From contig NW_020313157.1 of the NCBI RefSeq assembly GCF_003265705.1, positions 434,001-498,000 on the forward strand: a stretch of DNA of 64,000 nt, in the 5' to 3' direction. Both the position numbers and the translations under genes were made by a program. This DNA is from Callorhinus ursinus. Lineage: Eukaryota > Chordata > Mammalia > Carnivora > Otariidae. Each line of letters starts with the position of its first letter. Position 1 is the stretch's first letter. Shown in pieces: positions 24,290-35,470 of this stretch. The notes under the pieces are model-generated. The model made no database searches. It was given only the letters and a program-made list of their open reading frames with translations, and had not been told where the DNA came from.

Positions 24290-24540
24290 ATTTTTTGGAG
24301 TCTCACTGCTTGGGTGTGGAGTCCTGGCACTGTCTTATGCTTCTATGGCTGCTATTAAATATCTGCGGAGTTATAAACTCTCAAAATCTTAGTTTCATTC
24401 TAACAGGGAATGATAATAATTGTGGCTTCCTAATTAAGTTGTTAAATGATAAAATAATGTAATACACATGAGTTCTGAGATCGGTGCCTATCACCTAGCA
24501 ACGACTCAGTACATACTAGCAACCATTATTATGGATTACT
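24290..24540 (+). mobile_element. MIR-type fragment
   Basis: GAATGATAATAATTGTGGC, GTTAAATGATAAAATAATGTAATACAC and GTGCCTATCACCTAGCAACGACTCAGTACATAC follow the 3' half of MIRb/c elements. Confidence 0.6.
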
Positions 24541-25217
24541 TTTAGTCTCAGGCCCTGACTAGTTGATGACATAGACATTCCTCTTTTTTTTTTTTGCTAA
24601 AAATTGCACAAACAAGACCAACAAAGTCAATCTATTTATGAAACAACTAACTCCAAATGCAATTTTTTCTTTCTGAGAATTCTTTCAAATGATATGGCAT
24701 TTGTACAAAAATGTGTAGATATCAACTTTCTGCCCTGGTCTTCTGAGTACAATTTATTTAACCTGGCCAATGTATCAGATGAACACAAACTTTGATACTA
24801 GTCCTTGTCAACTAAATTCTTCACCAGCCGTATCTCATAAAATTTCAGGTCAAGTCTTTTGCTACTTTTTGGGGACTGACTAGGGTAACACATGCAAAGA
24901 GACTGCTTCTGGCCCATGTGGTTACCATATTGTTTTTTGAATTTCCCCAAAAGCTGTAAAGTGGGTTTTCATTGCCCCAGTTGACATAAGAAGGAACTGA
25001 GACTTCAAGAGTATACACTGGACCTGCTAATAAGGGAGGGAGGCAGTGTTTACAATCAGGGATATTGAACAAAAAAGCTAGGAAATATTCTTTCCATCAT
25101 CATGCTGTCCCATAGTAGTAGAGACACTTCTTCAAAATCATCATTGTCATCACCAACATTTTATTTATCATTGTTTGCAACATCTAAACCTAACAAGCCC
25201 TACTCTGGAGCATCATT

Positions 25218-25249
25218 TTTTTTTATTAAAGATTTTTATTTATTTATTC

Positions 25250-25280
<31 letters not shown>

Positions 25281-25401
25281 GCAGAGGGAGAAGCAGGCTC
25301 CCAAGGAGCAGGGAGCCCGATGCGGGACTCGATCCCAGGACCTGGGGGTCATGACCCGAGCCGAAGGTAGATGCTTAACCATCTGAGCCACCCAGGTGCC
25401 C
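25218..25401 (-). mobile_element. Carnivore tRNA-derived SINE, full length
   Basis: Read on the minus strand it starts GGGCACCTGGGTGGCTCAG, contains the B-box-like GGGATCGAGTCCC, a (CT)n run and an ATGAATAAATAAATAAAAATC tail. It is flanked by 17-bp target duplications at 25201-25217 and 25402-25418 with two differences. The long CT run (24 bases) and the ATGAATAAATA tail distinguish its subtype from most other copies here. It resembles the left member at 53456. It is a Pol III retrotransposon dependent on L1 for mobility. Confidence 0.95.
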
Positions 25402-25574
25402 TACTTTGGAGCATTATTCTATGTCTGTAGAGCTACGAGATTTCCTCTTTCAGGAATCTCTCAGTCCCCCTGGCCACCAAACTTCAGAGTATGAAATTTC
25501 CCTAGCTTTCTAGTCCCTACTTGATTACAGGAGGAGTAAGTCCCACCTCACTCACAAACTAGCTTAAGCTCTTC

Positions 25575-25635
25575 TAAATAAAGAAGTAAATAAATAAATA
25601 AATATGAAATAATAAATAAATAAAATTAATAAAAA
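25575..25635. repeat. (TAAA)n-rich microsatellite
   Basis: AAATAAAGAAGTAAATAAAT and AATAAATAAATAAAATTAAT type repeats. It could be the leftover tail of an older SINE, but no SINE body adjoins it. Confidence 0.85.
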
Positions 25636-25639
25636 GATA

Positions 25640-27763
25640 CTTTTTTTAAAAAAGAAGAAGAAAACACTTTCATTTGCCAACACCTTCCTATTACCGCCTC
25701 TGATAAAAGTTGCAAGTTATACAATGTTCTAGCAGAGCAGCCAACTGGTACTCCTCAAGAGAGACCCAAGACACACCAGACAGAATCCCAAATTTAAAAA
25801 TACCAGATCAAGCAAATAACCTAAGTTCCCACAGGAGCCTTCCTGAAATAATAGGTTCCAGGAGGTGATGCTCAGGGAGAGTGCAGTGTTTGGCACTTGA
25901 GAGGGTGGGAGTCTGTTTCCAGTGCATAGGACAGAATGTAAGAGCGTGGGACAAGGGACAGTAGGCGGCAGAGACAAAAACAGCTAAGTGGTGATTTCTC
26001 CTAATGAACAAGTGGGTGGGAAGGTCTACTTTGGGAAGCCTCCACACCCCACCCACTCTCTGTGTTGTGACTTTCTGGATGGAACTTGAGCAAATCTGAA
26101 GGCAAACAAAGCCTGCAAAAGATTCTATTTTTCCTCTGTAATAAGCTTGGCTACAAGGTTCTTTGACCCCATAAATGCTCAAAATATTTATCTTTATGCA
26201 ATATGAGTCACCTTAAGAATCTCCTATTAGAAGTGACTTCACCTCTAACATCTCAAGTTCTGGAATAATCCCTTTTGACCTTAACCTACCCAAGGTCCTG
26301 TCTTGGCACACAGGCAAGAGCAACCACAGGGATCCTCAGTCCCTGGCGTTATCAGTACACCTTCAAAGGCTGCTAATTGTTGGTGCTGAACTAGGAAGGA
26401 TGTCTGGACTCAGAACAAAACTGGGTCAGTCTGAAAGAATCAGAAGGATACATAGCAAATGGATCAGATACTCAGCAGAAAAACCTTCCTGGTTCTCAAG
26501 ATCTCATCTCACCAAACACACAATCTCTGGAATCCCAAGTCTTGGTCCCCAAACCACAATTCCCATTTATGGCACCTCACACTCTTTCAACCTCATCTGA
26601 CCTGCTAGCTCAGGGTTTTCTATTCCCTGTCTCTGGATTCCATCACAAGAACCCACACATAAAGAAACTCAGCCCCTTGTCATTTTCTGCAACACATCCA
26701 CTCAAAAAAGGCATGCTGGAGTTTAGTAGACAGAAGACTGTGGAAGTATAAGGAAAACTGAATAGGAGAAGAGATTCTCATCTTAGAAACACAGTTCTAG
26801 AAGGATTGGTGTTTATCATATCCTTGCAAATGTCATTTAGCTATCCTACCACACTGACTTCGAGTCAACTCTCCTGGTTCTAGACTTTCTCTGCCATACT
26901 CCTTTTTCCTCTTCCTCTGCCCAGAAGGGACCAGAGAGCAAATTCTCATTCCCACCTCTTTGTCCCACATTTTTCTGCTCCTTGAAAGCTTGTCATCAGC
27001 TGCCCCTGCACCCTTCAGCAGAGTCCCTTCTAGTCCATGTTTGTATCAAGCCATTTTCAGAGGATTTCCTGTGTCCACTGTTAAAAGAAAAGCATTTCTT
27101 TCACCTGGTTTCAGATAGAATAATTCAACACTCTTTGTGCACAGTGGTACACGTATGAGAAAAACTGCATATTTCCCCGGCTAGACCTTCTTATGTGCTT
27201 CCGTGGCAGAATTCTTATGTGTTCCATAAACACAAAGATCTTGTCTGGTGTCATCTTGTGCTTTGTTAGGTCTCTTAACTTGTGTACCCTTTATTGTCAT
27301 CACCTCGCATGACCCACATCACGTCATGGCTACGCTACTTTTTGCACACCCGTGAAGGATTTGTAGCAATCAGACTGCATGGACTCCTCCTCACCGCTAC
27401 CCTGACTTCTCCTCACAGGCTACTCCTCAGGACTGATCATGTCCCTCAAAGAGCCTCCTGCATGTGTCAGTACAAAGATCCTATCCTCACTGCTGTCTTA
27501 ACATTCCTCCCAGACAAAACACATGCACATGCTTCTCTTCCTCTGTGGGCTTGCTTGCCTGTTAATGCAAGCACCTCCTTTCCATTTAGTTAACCTTGAA
27601 ACACCAACATTTGCCCTTCACACCTCCCTTTGTGGCTCTGAATAGTCAATTGATTCCCAAATCACATCATTTTTTAACTCCCTGAGCTCCAACTATGAAG
27701 CCTCTCTTGATTTTCCATTGCTTCTGTCCCAGGGTTCCATTATTCTCTTTAGCCTAGATTCAA
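25640..27763. other. Unique sequence, nothing firmly recognised
   Basis: No exon, RNA or repeat family could be assigned with confidence. The stretch 26880-27600 is CT-rich and may contain very old L2 material. Open frames of 66-124 codons occur on both strands without recognisable features. Confidence 0.4.
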
Positions 27764-27806
27764 ACACAAAACAAAACAAAACAAAACAAAACAAAAAACA
27801 AAAAAC
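27764..27806. repeat. (AAAAC)n microsatellite
   Basis: About eight AAAAC-type units, irregular at the right end. Confidence 0.95.
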
Positions 27807-28110
27807 AGTGCTTCCCTAATTGGTTCCTTTGCTCCTGGTCTCAGTTCCTCCCGACTCACACTCCACATTGACTCCACAGGAAAATTTTAAATAGACAAAA
27901 CCAAACACATCACTTCTGCTCAAAAGACATCACTGACCCCTCCCATTGCTGAGGTCATGATATTAAATGCTTTAACCTGGTACTGCACCTCCTGTCTTGC
28001 TACATAACTAGCACTTTCTTTCATGTACCTCCCTTTTTCCAGATTCTGGTCACCTCATACCTAGTCTTGTAATTGCTTATGCCCAGTGCATATTAATACA
28101 TCTACAAATA
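27807..28110 (+). mobile_element. L2 LINE fragment
   Basis: TAATTGGTTCCTTTGCTCCTGGTCTC, CATCACTTCTGCTCAAAAGACATCACTGACCCCTCCCATTGC and TAACCTGGTACTGCACCTCC follow the L2 3' region order. It is strongly diverged. Confidence 0.6.
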
Positions 28111-28424
28111 TATGTTCCTTGGCTTGACTGCTTTAATGATATGAGTGTACAAATCCAAGAATACCCAGTGCGTAATTAAATAATCCCAGAATGAAACATA
28201 CATCTTTGTACGTTTTGCAGTGTCAAGACGTAGATGAGGATGGCAGTACCTAGGTGTGTTTCCCTTTATTCTTCACAGGGGCAGTGCTGGGTACATACTG
28301 ATAGCACTCTGTTACCCAGGAGGATATTGGAACTCACAGGGGATATGTAAGCTCTCTGCATATAAATGGGTCAGCCAGTGTTGACAGTGAGTTCCTTGTC
28401 TGTTTACTATTTCCTGCCAACATG

Positions 28425-28489
28425 CAGTGACATGCACTTGCTCCATGAGAACTTTGCACAGTGACATGCACTTGCTCCATGAGAACTTT
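28425..28489. repeat. Direct tandem duplication, 34-bp unit
   Basis: The segment beginning CAGTGACATGCACTTGCTCC is present twice in tandem (28425-28458 and 28459-28489). The 31 shared bases are identical, so the duplication is recent. Confidence 0.95.
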
Positions 28490-28634
28490 ATTTTTCCTCC
28501 CCAACTTGCATCCACATCACTTGAGAACACCACCTGGCTTAGTGCAGTGGATGCTTCTTGAATATTGGACGAATACATGAGCACATTTAGAAATGGCAAT
28601 ACAAGTCTCTTCTACTTTCATGCTCCTGAGATCT

Positions 28635-28790
28635 ACTTCATTCTCACTGGCTCATTTATTCACTTACTCACTCATCACCTACGCCTTGAATGTATGTGTT
28701 GTACCCAGCACGGTGCTGACCCAGGAGATACACTGATCAACAAAGCAGTACTTAAAATTCATATCCTAGATTAACCTGGTAGTTTCAGGT
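28635..28790 (-). mobile_element. L2 LINE 3' end, reverse orientation
   Basis: CTCATTTATTCACTTACTCAC, then CACGGTGCTGACCCAGGAGATACACTGATCAACAAAGC, matches the reverse complement of the L2 terminus. Confidence 0.6.
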
Positions 28791-29254
28791 CACCTAGTTT
28801 AGAAAATTACCTTTTGCAACTCTGTATCAACGTGTGAAGCAGCACTTTCTCAATTTTATGCAACAAATGAAAATAATGAAGTGAATTGGATTATGAGGCT
28901 AGTTGAAAACAATGTCAGTATCTGTACTCCCGATTCTAAATATTGGTGTTCATCAAAATGGCCTCATTTTTCTCAATGATGGGCTATATACTAAATGTTT
29001 CACATTTGCATTTATAAAATTCATCTCTACTCTACCCCTTTCATCTGTATTTTAAGTGGGGTTTCAAGTAAATTTCTTTGTATAAGGGTTACTACTGTTA
29101 TAAATATGCTTATAAGTTTGAAAACCACTGGTTGCCTTGTGACACTGTGAGGCTTAGATCATAGGTTTTCCTTCTCACAGGAAAAATAAAATGAATTAAA
29201 AGGGCATATTCCGGGGCCACAGAGTTTAATCTAACCATATACTGCTTTTTTTTC
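28791..29254. other. Unique sequence, nothing firmly recognised
   Basis: AAGTTTGAAAACCACTGG at 29116-29132 resembles a terminal inverted repeat of a hAT-type element in reverse, but no matching left end was found. Confidence 0.35.
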
Positions 29255-29490
29255 AATAGTAAAGTGGATATAGTAAGGACTGGGAGGCAGATTGCCCAGT
29301 TTCTAATCTTGGATCTGTTTTGTACCAGCTGGCTGACTTTTGGCAAGTTACTTAAACTTCCTGGGTCATGGGGTCCTTATTTATAAATGGAAAAAGCATT
29401 TTTTCATAATTGGATAACATTGGATGATATATATAAAATGTTTAGTACAACCCCTGGCATCTAAGAAATGCACTGTGCATGTTAGCTTCA
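29255..29490 (+). mobile_element. MIR-type fragment
   Basis: CCAGCTGGCTGACTTTTGGCAAGTTACTTAAACTTCC and GTACAACCCCTGGCATCTAAGAAATGC follow the MIRb layout. Confidence 0.6.
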
Positions 29491-29497
29491 TAGCTGC

Positions 29498-29879
29498 ATG
29501 ATGATGATTATGGTGGTGGTGGTGGTGGTAGTTAATGATGGAGATGGTGATGATGGAAGTGGTGGTGGTGGTGATGATGGAAGTGGTTGTGGTGATGATG
29601 ATGGTGATGATGATGGAAGTAGTGGTGGTCATGACGATGGTGGTTGTGTTGATGATGATGGTGGTGATGATGACAGTGATGATAGATGTGGTGGTGATCG
29701 TGATGACGGTGATGATGGAAGTGGTGGTGGTGATGATCATGGTGATGATGATGGTGGAAGTGGTGGTGGTGATGATGATGGTGATGATGAAAGTGATGAT
29801 GATGGTGGTGGTAGTGGTGATGGTGATGATGGAAGTGGTGGTGGTGATGGTGGTGATGATGGACGTGTGTTGGTGTTAA
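29498..29879. repeat. GAT/GGT minisatellite with higher-order units
   Basis: A 380-bp G/T/A tract made almost only of GAT, GGT and GTG triplets on the plus strand, nearly free of C. GATGATGGAAGTGGTGGTGG-type blocks recur at about 29550, 29574, 29608, 29712, 29749 and 29826, so it is organised in larger units. All three plus frames stay open because of the triplet composition (one reads Asp/Gly, another Met/Val). None has coding features, and the overlap of several open frames argues against a gene. Confidence 0.95.
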
Positions 29880-30429
29880 TGATAGTGATATGGTTGTTGG
29901 TTGGGATCACAAGGCTAAGGCAATACAAACTGGCCTCTGTGGGAAAGACAGCTCCATTCTCTCTAGTTGGAAAGAAACAGAGCCATTCTTTTTTTTTTCT
30001 CTTGTAGGACAGCCCGTTGCTAGGTCACTAACCCGCCATTCTCTCTTAACTCTGGTGTTTCCAGCTAAGGAAGCAATTGGAATCACTGTTACCACCTCGC
30101 CTCTCCCTGCTTTCCCCCCTTATAACCGGGCCACAGACATCTCTAAGGAGCCTCTCTTGTACAGCAAGCAGGAGCTGACACCACTATTCTTCTGGGTAAC
30201 TCTGGGGGATGTTAATATTTTATGACCTCTTTAGTGAAAACACCAAACTCCAGGGTGCTGATACTTCCTCTAATATCGCTTAGATTCTCAGCAGGCTTCC
30301 GCCCTCCCTCTCTCCAACCCCCGCCTCTCACCAGCCAAGCCATTCCAACATTTTTTTTTTCCCCTCAGAGCCATTGTTCTATCAAGATCCACATAATTCC
30401 AAGAAATGTCATAGAAAATAATAGCAAAG
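29880..30429. other. Unique sequence, nothing recognised
   Basis: Poly-T runs occur at 29990-29998 and 30351-30360. No gene or repeat family assigned. Confidence 0.4.
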
Positions 30430-30625
30430 CTAAGAATCATTGAGCATTTACTGTGTGCTAGGTGCCATGCCAAGTATTTTACATTCATTTTCCCAATTCA
30501 TCTACTCAGAAACCCAGTAAGAAGGTAATCTGACCCCTCCCATTTTAGAGATGAGAAAACTGAGGGTAGAAGATAGGTGACATTTCAATCCATACACTCG
30601 AGCCCTAACTCAAGTCAGTGTGATT
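30430..30625 (+). mobile_element. MIR SINE fragment
   Basis: CATTGAGCATTTACTGTGTGCTAGGTGCC, a CCCATTTTAGAGATGAGAAAACTGAGG core and a decayed 3' region are in MIR order. Confidence 0.85.
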
Positions 30626-32239
30626 TCCTTGCCTCTAACACCTTCTACTTTATTGCATAATGCACTTCTAAAAGTGGGTTTTAAAGTAGAACGTTTGAAA
30701 GTTGAACAATCAATATAAGAGTTTTCTGAGAGTTGGTTCTTTCTCCAAAAATTAAACTGGATTACAAAATTGCAAACAATGGTTCTGGTAGATGCTGCCT
30801 CTCCCAGACCCCTGAGGGCATCTTAAACCACCAGGGTTCTCCGGTTGCCATGGAAACCTGGGCCAGGGTAGGAAAAAGCTCAGGCCTTGACCCAATGCCT
30901 GAAGGAGGGCAAGGTGACTATCTTTCCCCTTTCCTTCCACAGGGCATGTGTAAAATGGATCTCAGGCAGCAAAAATGCCGAGATCTGATTTTGAGTTTTG
31001 GTCAAACAACCATACCGACAACAAGTTTATTGCTCACTTCTTTGGGACAATATCAACCAATTTTGAAAATACAATTAAGGAACAATAGCTTACAAAGCAG
31101 AGAAAGGCTTATAAAATGGGGGGGGGGTTGGCGTGGAGTAAGATATAAGCCCAAGTTTATGTGGTATAACCCATGTATGTTAAGTCAATCTATATCTATA
31201 ATTTATACTCTCCACTTCTAAGTTTGTCACCACCTTCTAATTTAAAGCTATGTCTACATAGATACTTCTAAAGCTTCAAGGAAACACCCAAATGTTAATA
31301 GTAGTGTTGAGACTACTGGTGATTTTTATTATTTTTTATTGCTAATTGCATTAGCCAAGTTTTCTGTAATGCACATGGGGTGCTTCCACAATAAGGAATA
31401 AGGTTTCTCCTCCTCCTCCTCCTTCTTCTTGCTTTTTTTTTAAAGTGTCCCAAGGTACAGAGTGAAAACACCTCCTCTAGATCACAGGCTAGGTCAGAGC
31501 CTCACCATGGTGAGAATGTGGGTACGGTAACCAGGAATGAGCCCTGACCTCCTTACCATCCTAGCCCTTTAGAGATAATGTGATGGTGATTCTAGAAGGA
31601 GGCAGAGAGCATCCCCGCATAGCTCCTGAGCCTTGCCGCTCTCCATGTTAGCCTAATTATAGTCACCAAAGAAGTTTCTTTCTCGTCTCTCCAGGTCCTG
31701 TGTGACAGCTCATCATTCCAGTGGCATTTTTTGTCGGGAAAACCTCATTTCTATTTTTATTATGAGGACTGCTTGTCTTTACTAGCTCTTTGTACATAGA
31801 TCAAGACATTATGAAGACCTGCACTTTCCTCAGGCAAAGGAGAATTACTAATTTTCTCTCTCTATTAAGCACTGTGCTATCTCCATCAGCTTCCCCAATA
31901 TTTATTTCACATGTACACCATGAGAATCCAGGGACAAGGTTAACCTGTTCAGTGCCACACATCTTCACACTCCAAAGGCTGCTATCCTTCATGGACTGCA
32001 CTCATTTTCAACAGAGAAAGTAGCCAAGTAGTTTCACTCTGAACCCATGCAGACAGGCTCTTGTTTAATGTATGATGTCCAAATTCTCATCCTGCCACTT
32101 TTGAGCATTATCATGAAATGGGCTTTTCTTTAAGGGAATGAAGTAAAGCCAGAACTTAGACTTCTGAAATTCTGTGACGATCAAGGTAGAAAAGCATGGA
32201 AGTTGGGGCATGTTACCCTTAGCCAAAGTCATATCTCAT
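30626..32239. other. Unique sequence, nothing recognised
   Basis: Contains a G-run at 31119-31127 and a (CTC/CTT)n tract at 31408-31430. The 162-codon plus frame at 30733-31221 has no recognisable motif and is not flanked by splice signals I could support. Confidence 0.45.
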
Positions 32240-32345
32240 AATGGTGATGGTGATAAACATTTACCTAATAGCAGAGGTTTCTTCAAGCTGAGCATTCTAA
32301 AAATGATTTACATACGTTTTACTTAATCCCCATGCCAAAATCTGT
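32240..32345 (+). mobile_element. MIR fragment
   Basis: AATGGTGATGGTGATAAACATTTACC and GATTTACATACGTTTTACTTAATCCCCATGCC resemble the 5' half of MIR. Confidence 0.5.
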
Positions 32346-32349
32346 ATTC

Positions 32350-33035
32350 ATGCAGTCACTCATTCATTCCTTGTTTAATTGATATATATATTAACAGAGT
32401 GGTGAATTATGTACTAAGGTCGTGCAATGCTCCCAATATACAGTGATTAGACACACAAACAAGCACACAGATGAACAAAACTCAGGTTATTTAAGATGGA
32501 ACTTAAAGTCTACTGGTAGAGACAGATTTTAAAAATCAATCAGTTTCTTATAAAACTAACATCCCAACAATTTTACTCTTGGGCACTGATCCCAAAGAAA
32601 TGGAAACTCAGGTTCACACCAATAACTGTATGTGCAGTTTTATTTATAACAGCTAAAAATAGGAATCAGTCCAGATGCCCTTCAACAGAGGTAAACAGTT
32701 AAATAAACTGTGGTACATCCATATTGTGAAATATTACTCAGCAATTAAAAGGAAGTACTGATACACAGTAGCTTAGATGAACTTCCAGGGAATAATGCTC
32801 AGTAAAAAACGTCAACCCCAAAAGGTTATACACAATATGATTCCAATTTTGGAGTGTCTCAATTTTAAGATTAGTGCTTTCCAGGTGTCAGGAACTGGAG
32901 GAGGTGGGCATGGTTATAAAAGGACTGGGGAAGAATCCTTTGGAGATGGGACTCTCCTGGATCTTGACTGTGGTGGAGGATGTACATCGACACATGTGAT
33001 AGATATGCATGGAACTAAATACACCTCCCCCTCCC

Positions 33036-33075
<40 letters not shown>

Positions 33076-33610
33076 ACATTAATGCAAGTATAACTAGGCA
33101 AATCTGAGTAAGATCAGGGGATTGTATCCATGTCAATACTCAGGTTGTGATATTGTATTATAATTTTACCAAATGTTACCACTGGGGAAAATGGTATATG
33201 GAATCTCTCAATATTATTTCCTACAACTGTGTGTGACTCTACAATGATCTCGATAAAAATTTCCATGAAAAAAAACAAATCACACAGTTAATTCTATAAG
33301 GCCAGTTGTGGTAAATGCTATAAAAGAAAAGAACAGGGTTTCAAAAATTTTAAAAAGGAAACTATATATAGCAGGGGGCTGGATTTAGATTAAGGGCGAG
33401 GGAAGACTTTTCTGAAGAGGTGGCATTTCATTGGGCAAATGAAGGATGAGGAGTTGGTGAGGAGAAAGGTGGGTGGCAAAGTGTTCCAGAAAAGGAAACA
33501 GTGCAGCAGCGATGTGGAAAAGGACATGCAAGCTCAGGGAATAGAAACAGAAGCACCATGGAAAGGAAAAGTCTAGTGCAAGCAGGCAGTAATCCAGGAT
33601 GAGGGACCAA
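32350..33610 (-). mobile_element. L2 LINE (reverse) split by an L1 insertion
   Basis: The left part (32350-32555) reads TCACTCATTCATTCCTTG and GGAACTTAAAGTCTACTGG. The right part (33290-33610) reads GGTAAATGCTATAAAAG, GAAGACTTTTCTGAAGAGGTGGCATTT and AGTGTTCCAGAAAAGG. These are consecutive segments of one reverse-oriented L2. The intervening 32556-33285 is an L1 3' end. Short similar sequences at the two junctions may be target duplications. Confidence 0.65.
32556..33285 (+). mobile_element. Old L1 (L1M-type) 3' end with embedded (AC)n
   Basis: The stretch reads ATCCCAACAATTTTACTC, CAGATGCCCTTCAACAG, GGTACATCCATATTGTGAAATATTACTCAGCAATTAAAAG and then a typical L1M 3' untranslated region ending in GAAAAAAAAC. 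A perfect AC run at 33039-33074 lies inside it. It has no intact coding capacity. Confidence 0.8.
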
Positions 33611-33769
33611 AAGAGAGTGAGTGCGTTGATCCCACGGAGGAACTATTATTCTACCATTTCTTCTGTTGCAGAAAAGTGAGGCTCAGACCATCTACATCAG
33701 GTCACAAAGCTAAGAAGTGTCACCCTTAGGAAGCAACATCAAAGCTACAACTATGTCTACTATCTCCCC

Positions 33770-34330
33770 TAGAAAAATCTTTAAACATACACTTGGTGTT
33801 CAACCCAGCAATACCACTTCAGGGTATTTACCCAAGAGAACTAAAAATGTATATTCACAGAAACACCTGTACACAAGTGTTTATAGCAACTTTTTCAAAA
33901 TCAGCAAAAACTGGGAAAAAAATATCCTTCAGCTGTTGAATAAACAAACTATGGTGCATCCACGATAGAATGCTACTCAGCAATAAAATGGAAGAATGGA
34001 CTATTGATAGACATAACCACATGGATGAATCTCAAATTCATTATACTGAGAGAAAAAAGTCAAACTCAAAGCCTACTTACTTATGATTCCATTTAAAGGA
34101 CGTTCTGGAAAAGGCAAAACTGGGGGGACAGAAAAGAGATTGGCGATCGCTGGGGCTGAGGCTGGGGTCTACAAATAGAACCTAGGGAACCTTCTGGAAT
34201 GATACACATGTTTGAGGTCCCGATGGTGGTGGTTGTTACATCACTGTAAGCACTTCTTGACACTTGAAGAACCACATGCTATGAAAGCAAGTTTTACTTT
34301 ATGTAAATTTTACCTTGAGAAACTTGACTT
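33770..34330 (+). mobile_element. Old L1 (L1M-type) 3' end
   Basis: CAACCCAGCAATACCACTTCAGGGTATTTACCCAAGAGAACTAAAAATGT, then TGGTGCATCCACGATAGAATGCTACTCAGCAATAAAA and GATTCCATTTAAAGGACG, are in L1 3' order. It is a second independent L1 tail less than 0.5 kb after the previous one. The piece between (33640-33720) has MIR-like words (AAGTGAGGCTCAGACC, TCACAAAGCTAAGAAGTG). Confidence 0.85.
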
Positions 34331-35225
34331 TGGTAAAATGATTGTTTGGGATGAGCAGATATAGATTAAAGCGTGAGAAGACCCCTTCTCGCTTTTGGTG
34401 CAGTGAGAGTCTTCTTTTCAGAAGATGCAATGAAGGAGAACTGAATGAGGATACAGCTTCTGTGGAGGGTGGGGCAGGCATGACCTCATTACTCTCAGGA
34501 TCCTCATAGATGGAGCAGGAGGACTCCGTTCTGGAAGGCTGAACACTTGCATCTAAGTAGCTCCTTATTTTGCCCAGTTAGGGAAGTAACCTAAGTTCTC
34601 TGAAACACGGGATTGCTCATCTTACAAGGAAGGCAAGCCTGCATGGGACAGAACAGCTAACTAAAGTCAAGGGACACATTGTGTGTTTCTTCATCTTTGC
34701 GGAGGACTCCAACTTTATGCTCTGTGGTCATAGAAATCAAACTCGGGACTGGGATTCCAAAGTCAGCTACATTCCACAGCAGATGCATCCTGCTCTGAAT
34801 GGGGTCCAACCATGGAGGGAACCGAACACCCTCACAACAGCTGATGCAGGGCCATCCCTAGGGCCAGCAAATACACCAACATCTGCTAATATGGCCCTGT
34901 TTGCTGCCATGGATTGGTTCTTACCAGGCCCATGGGTTTCTCAAAGCTCTTACCCTGTGGGGGTCATAATGAGCTGATGATCAATTTCCCTTTCAGCTTC
35001 TGTGAGTCACTGGGGGCTAGTTTTGAAACAGGGATAGAAGGCTTGGCCATTTCCGGAAGTTGCCTTTCCTTGTGAGGTTTCACTTTTGAGAAAGATGAAC
35101 TGAGCCATCTCCGGGGGACAACTGGTTCACGCCAGGCAATATTAGGATGAGCTGGCATCTTACATCATGCTTGGCCTGTTAGCTAAGCAAATGGGTCTGA
35201 TTAAAGTCAGCCTGACTCCCTCATC
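34331..35225. other. Unique sequence, nothing recognised
   Basis: Open frames at 34681-34977 and 34964-35158 (opposite strands) have no recognisable domain. No repeat family assigned. Confidence 0.4.
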
Positions 35226-35470
35226 CCATCTCCATGCCAGACCATCCTTCTCTTCTCTCCCCATAACACGTCATTTTTTATCTCTAGTGTCATCCTTATC
35301 ATAGGATGCATTCATCGCGCCCTCCTCTGTTTCTTGAGTACCCATTTACCCTGAAGATGACAAATGCCACAGGACAGGGCCGGGCTTCTTGGCCACCACT
35401 ACCTGAATGCTTGGCTCAGGCCTGAGTTTGACAAGAACCCAGGAAATGCTTGCTGGATAGACGAATAATA
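35226..35470 (+). mobile_element. Possible L2 3' fragment
   Basis: CAGGACAGGGCCGGGCTTC, CCTGAATGCTTGGCTCAGGCC and GGAAATGCTTGCTGGATAGACGAATAA resemble the L2 terminus, but divergence is high. Confidence 0.4.

Noticed and set aside
29110..29135. hAT-like terminal repeat AAGTTTGAAAACCACTGG
   Set aside because: No matching opposite terminus was found within a few hundred bases.
29498..30007. 169-codon Asp/Gly-rich frame
   Set aside because: It is the translation of a GAT/GGT minisatellite. Several other frames across the same DNA are open too.
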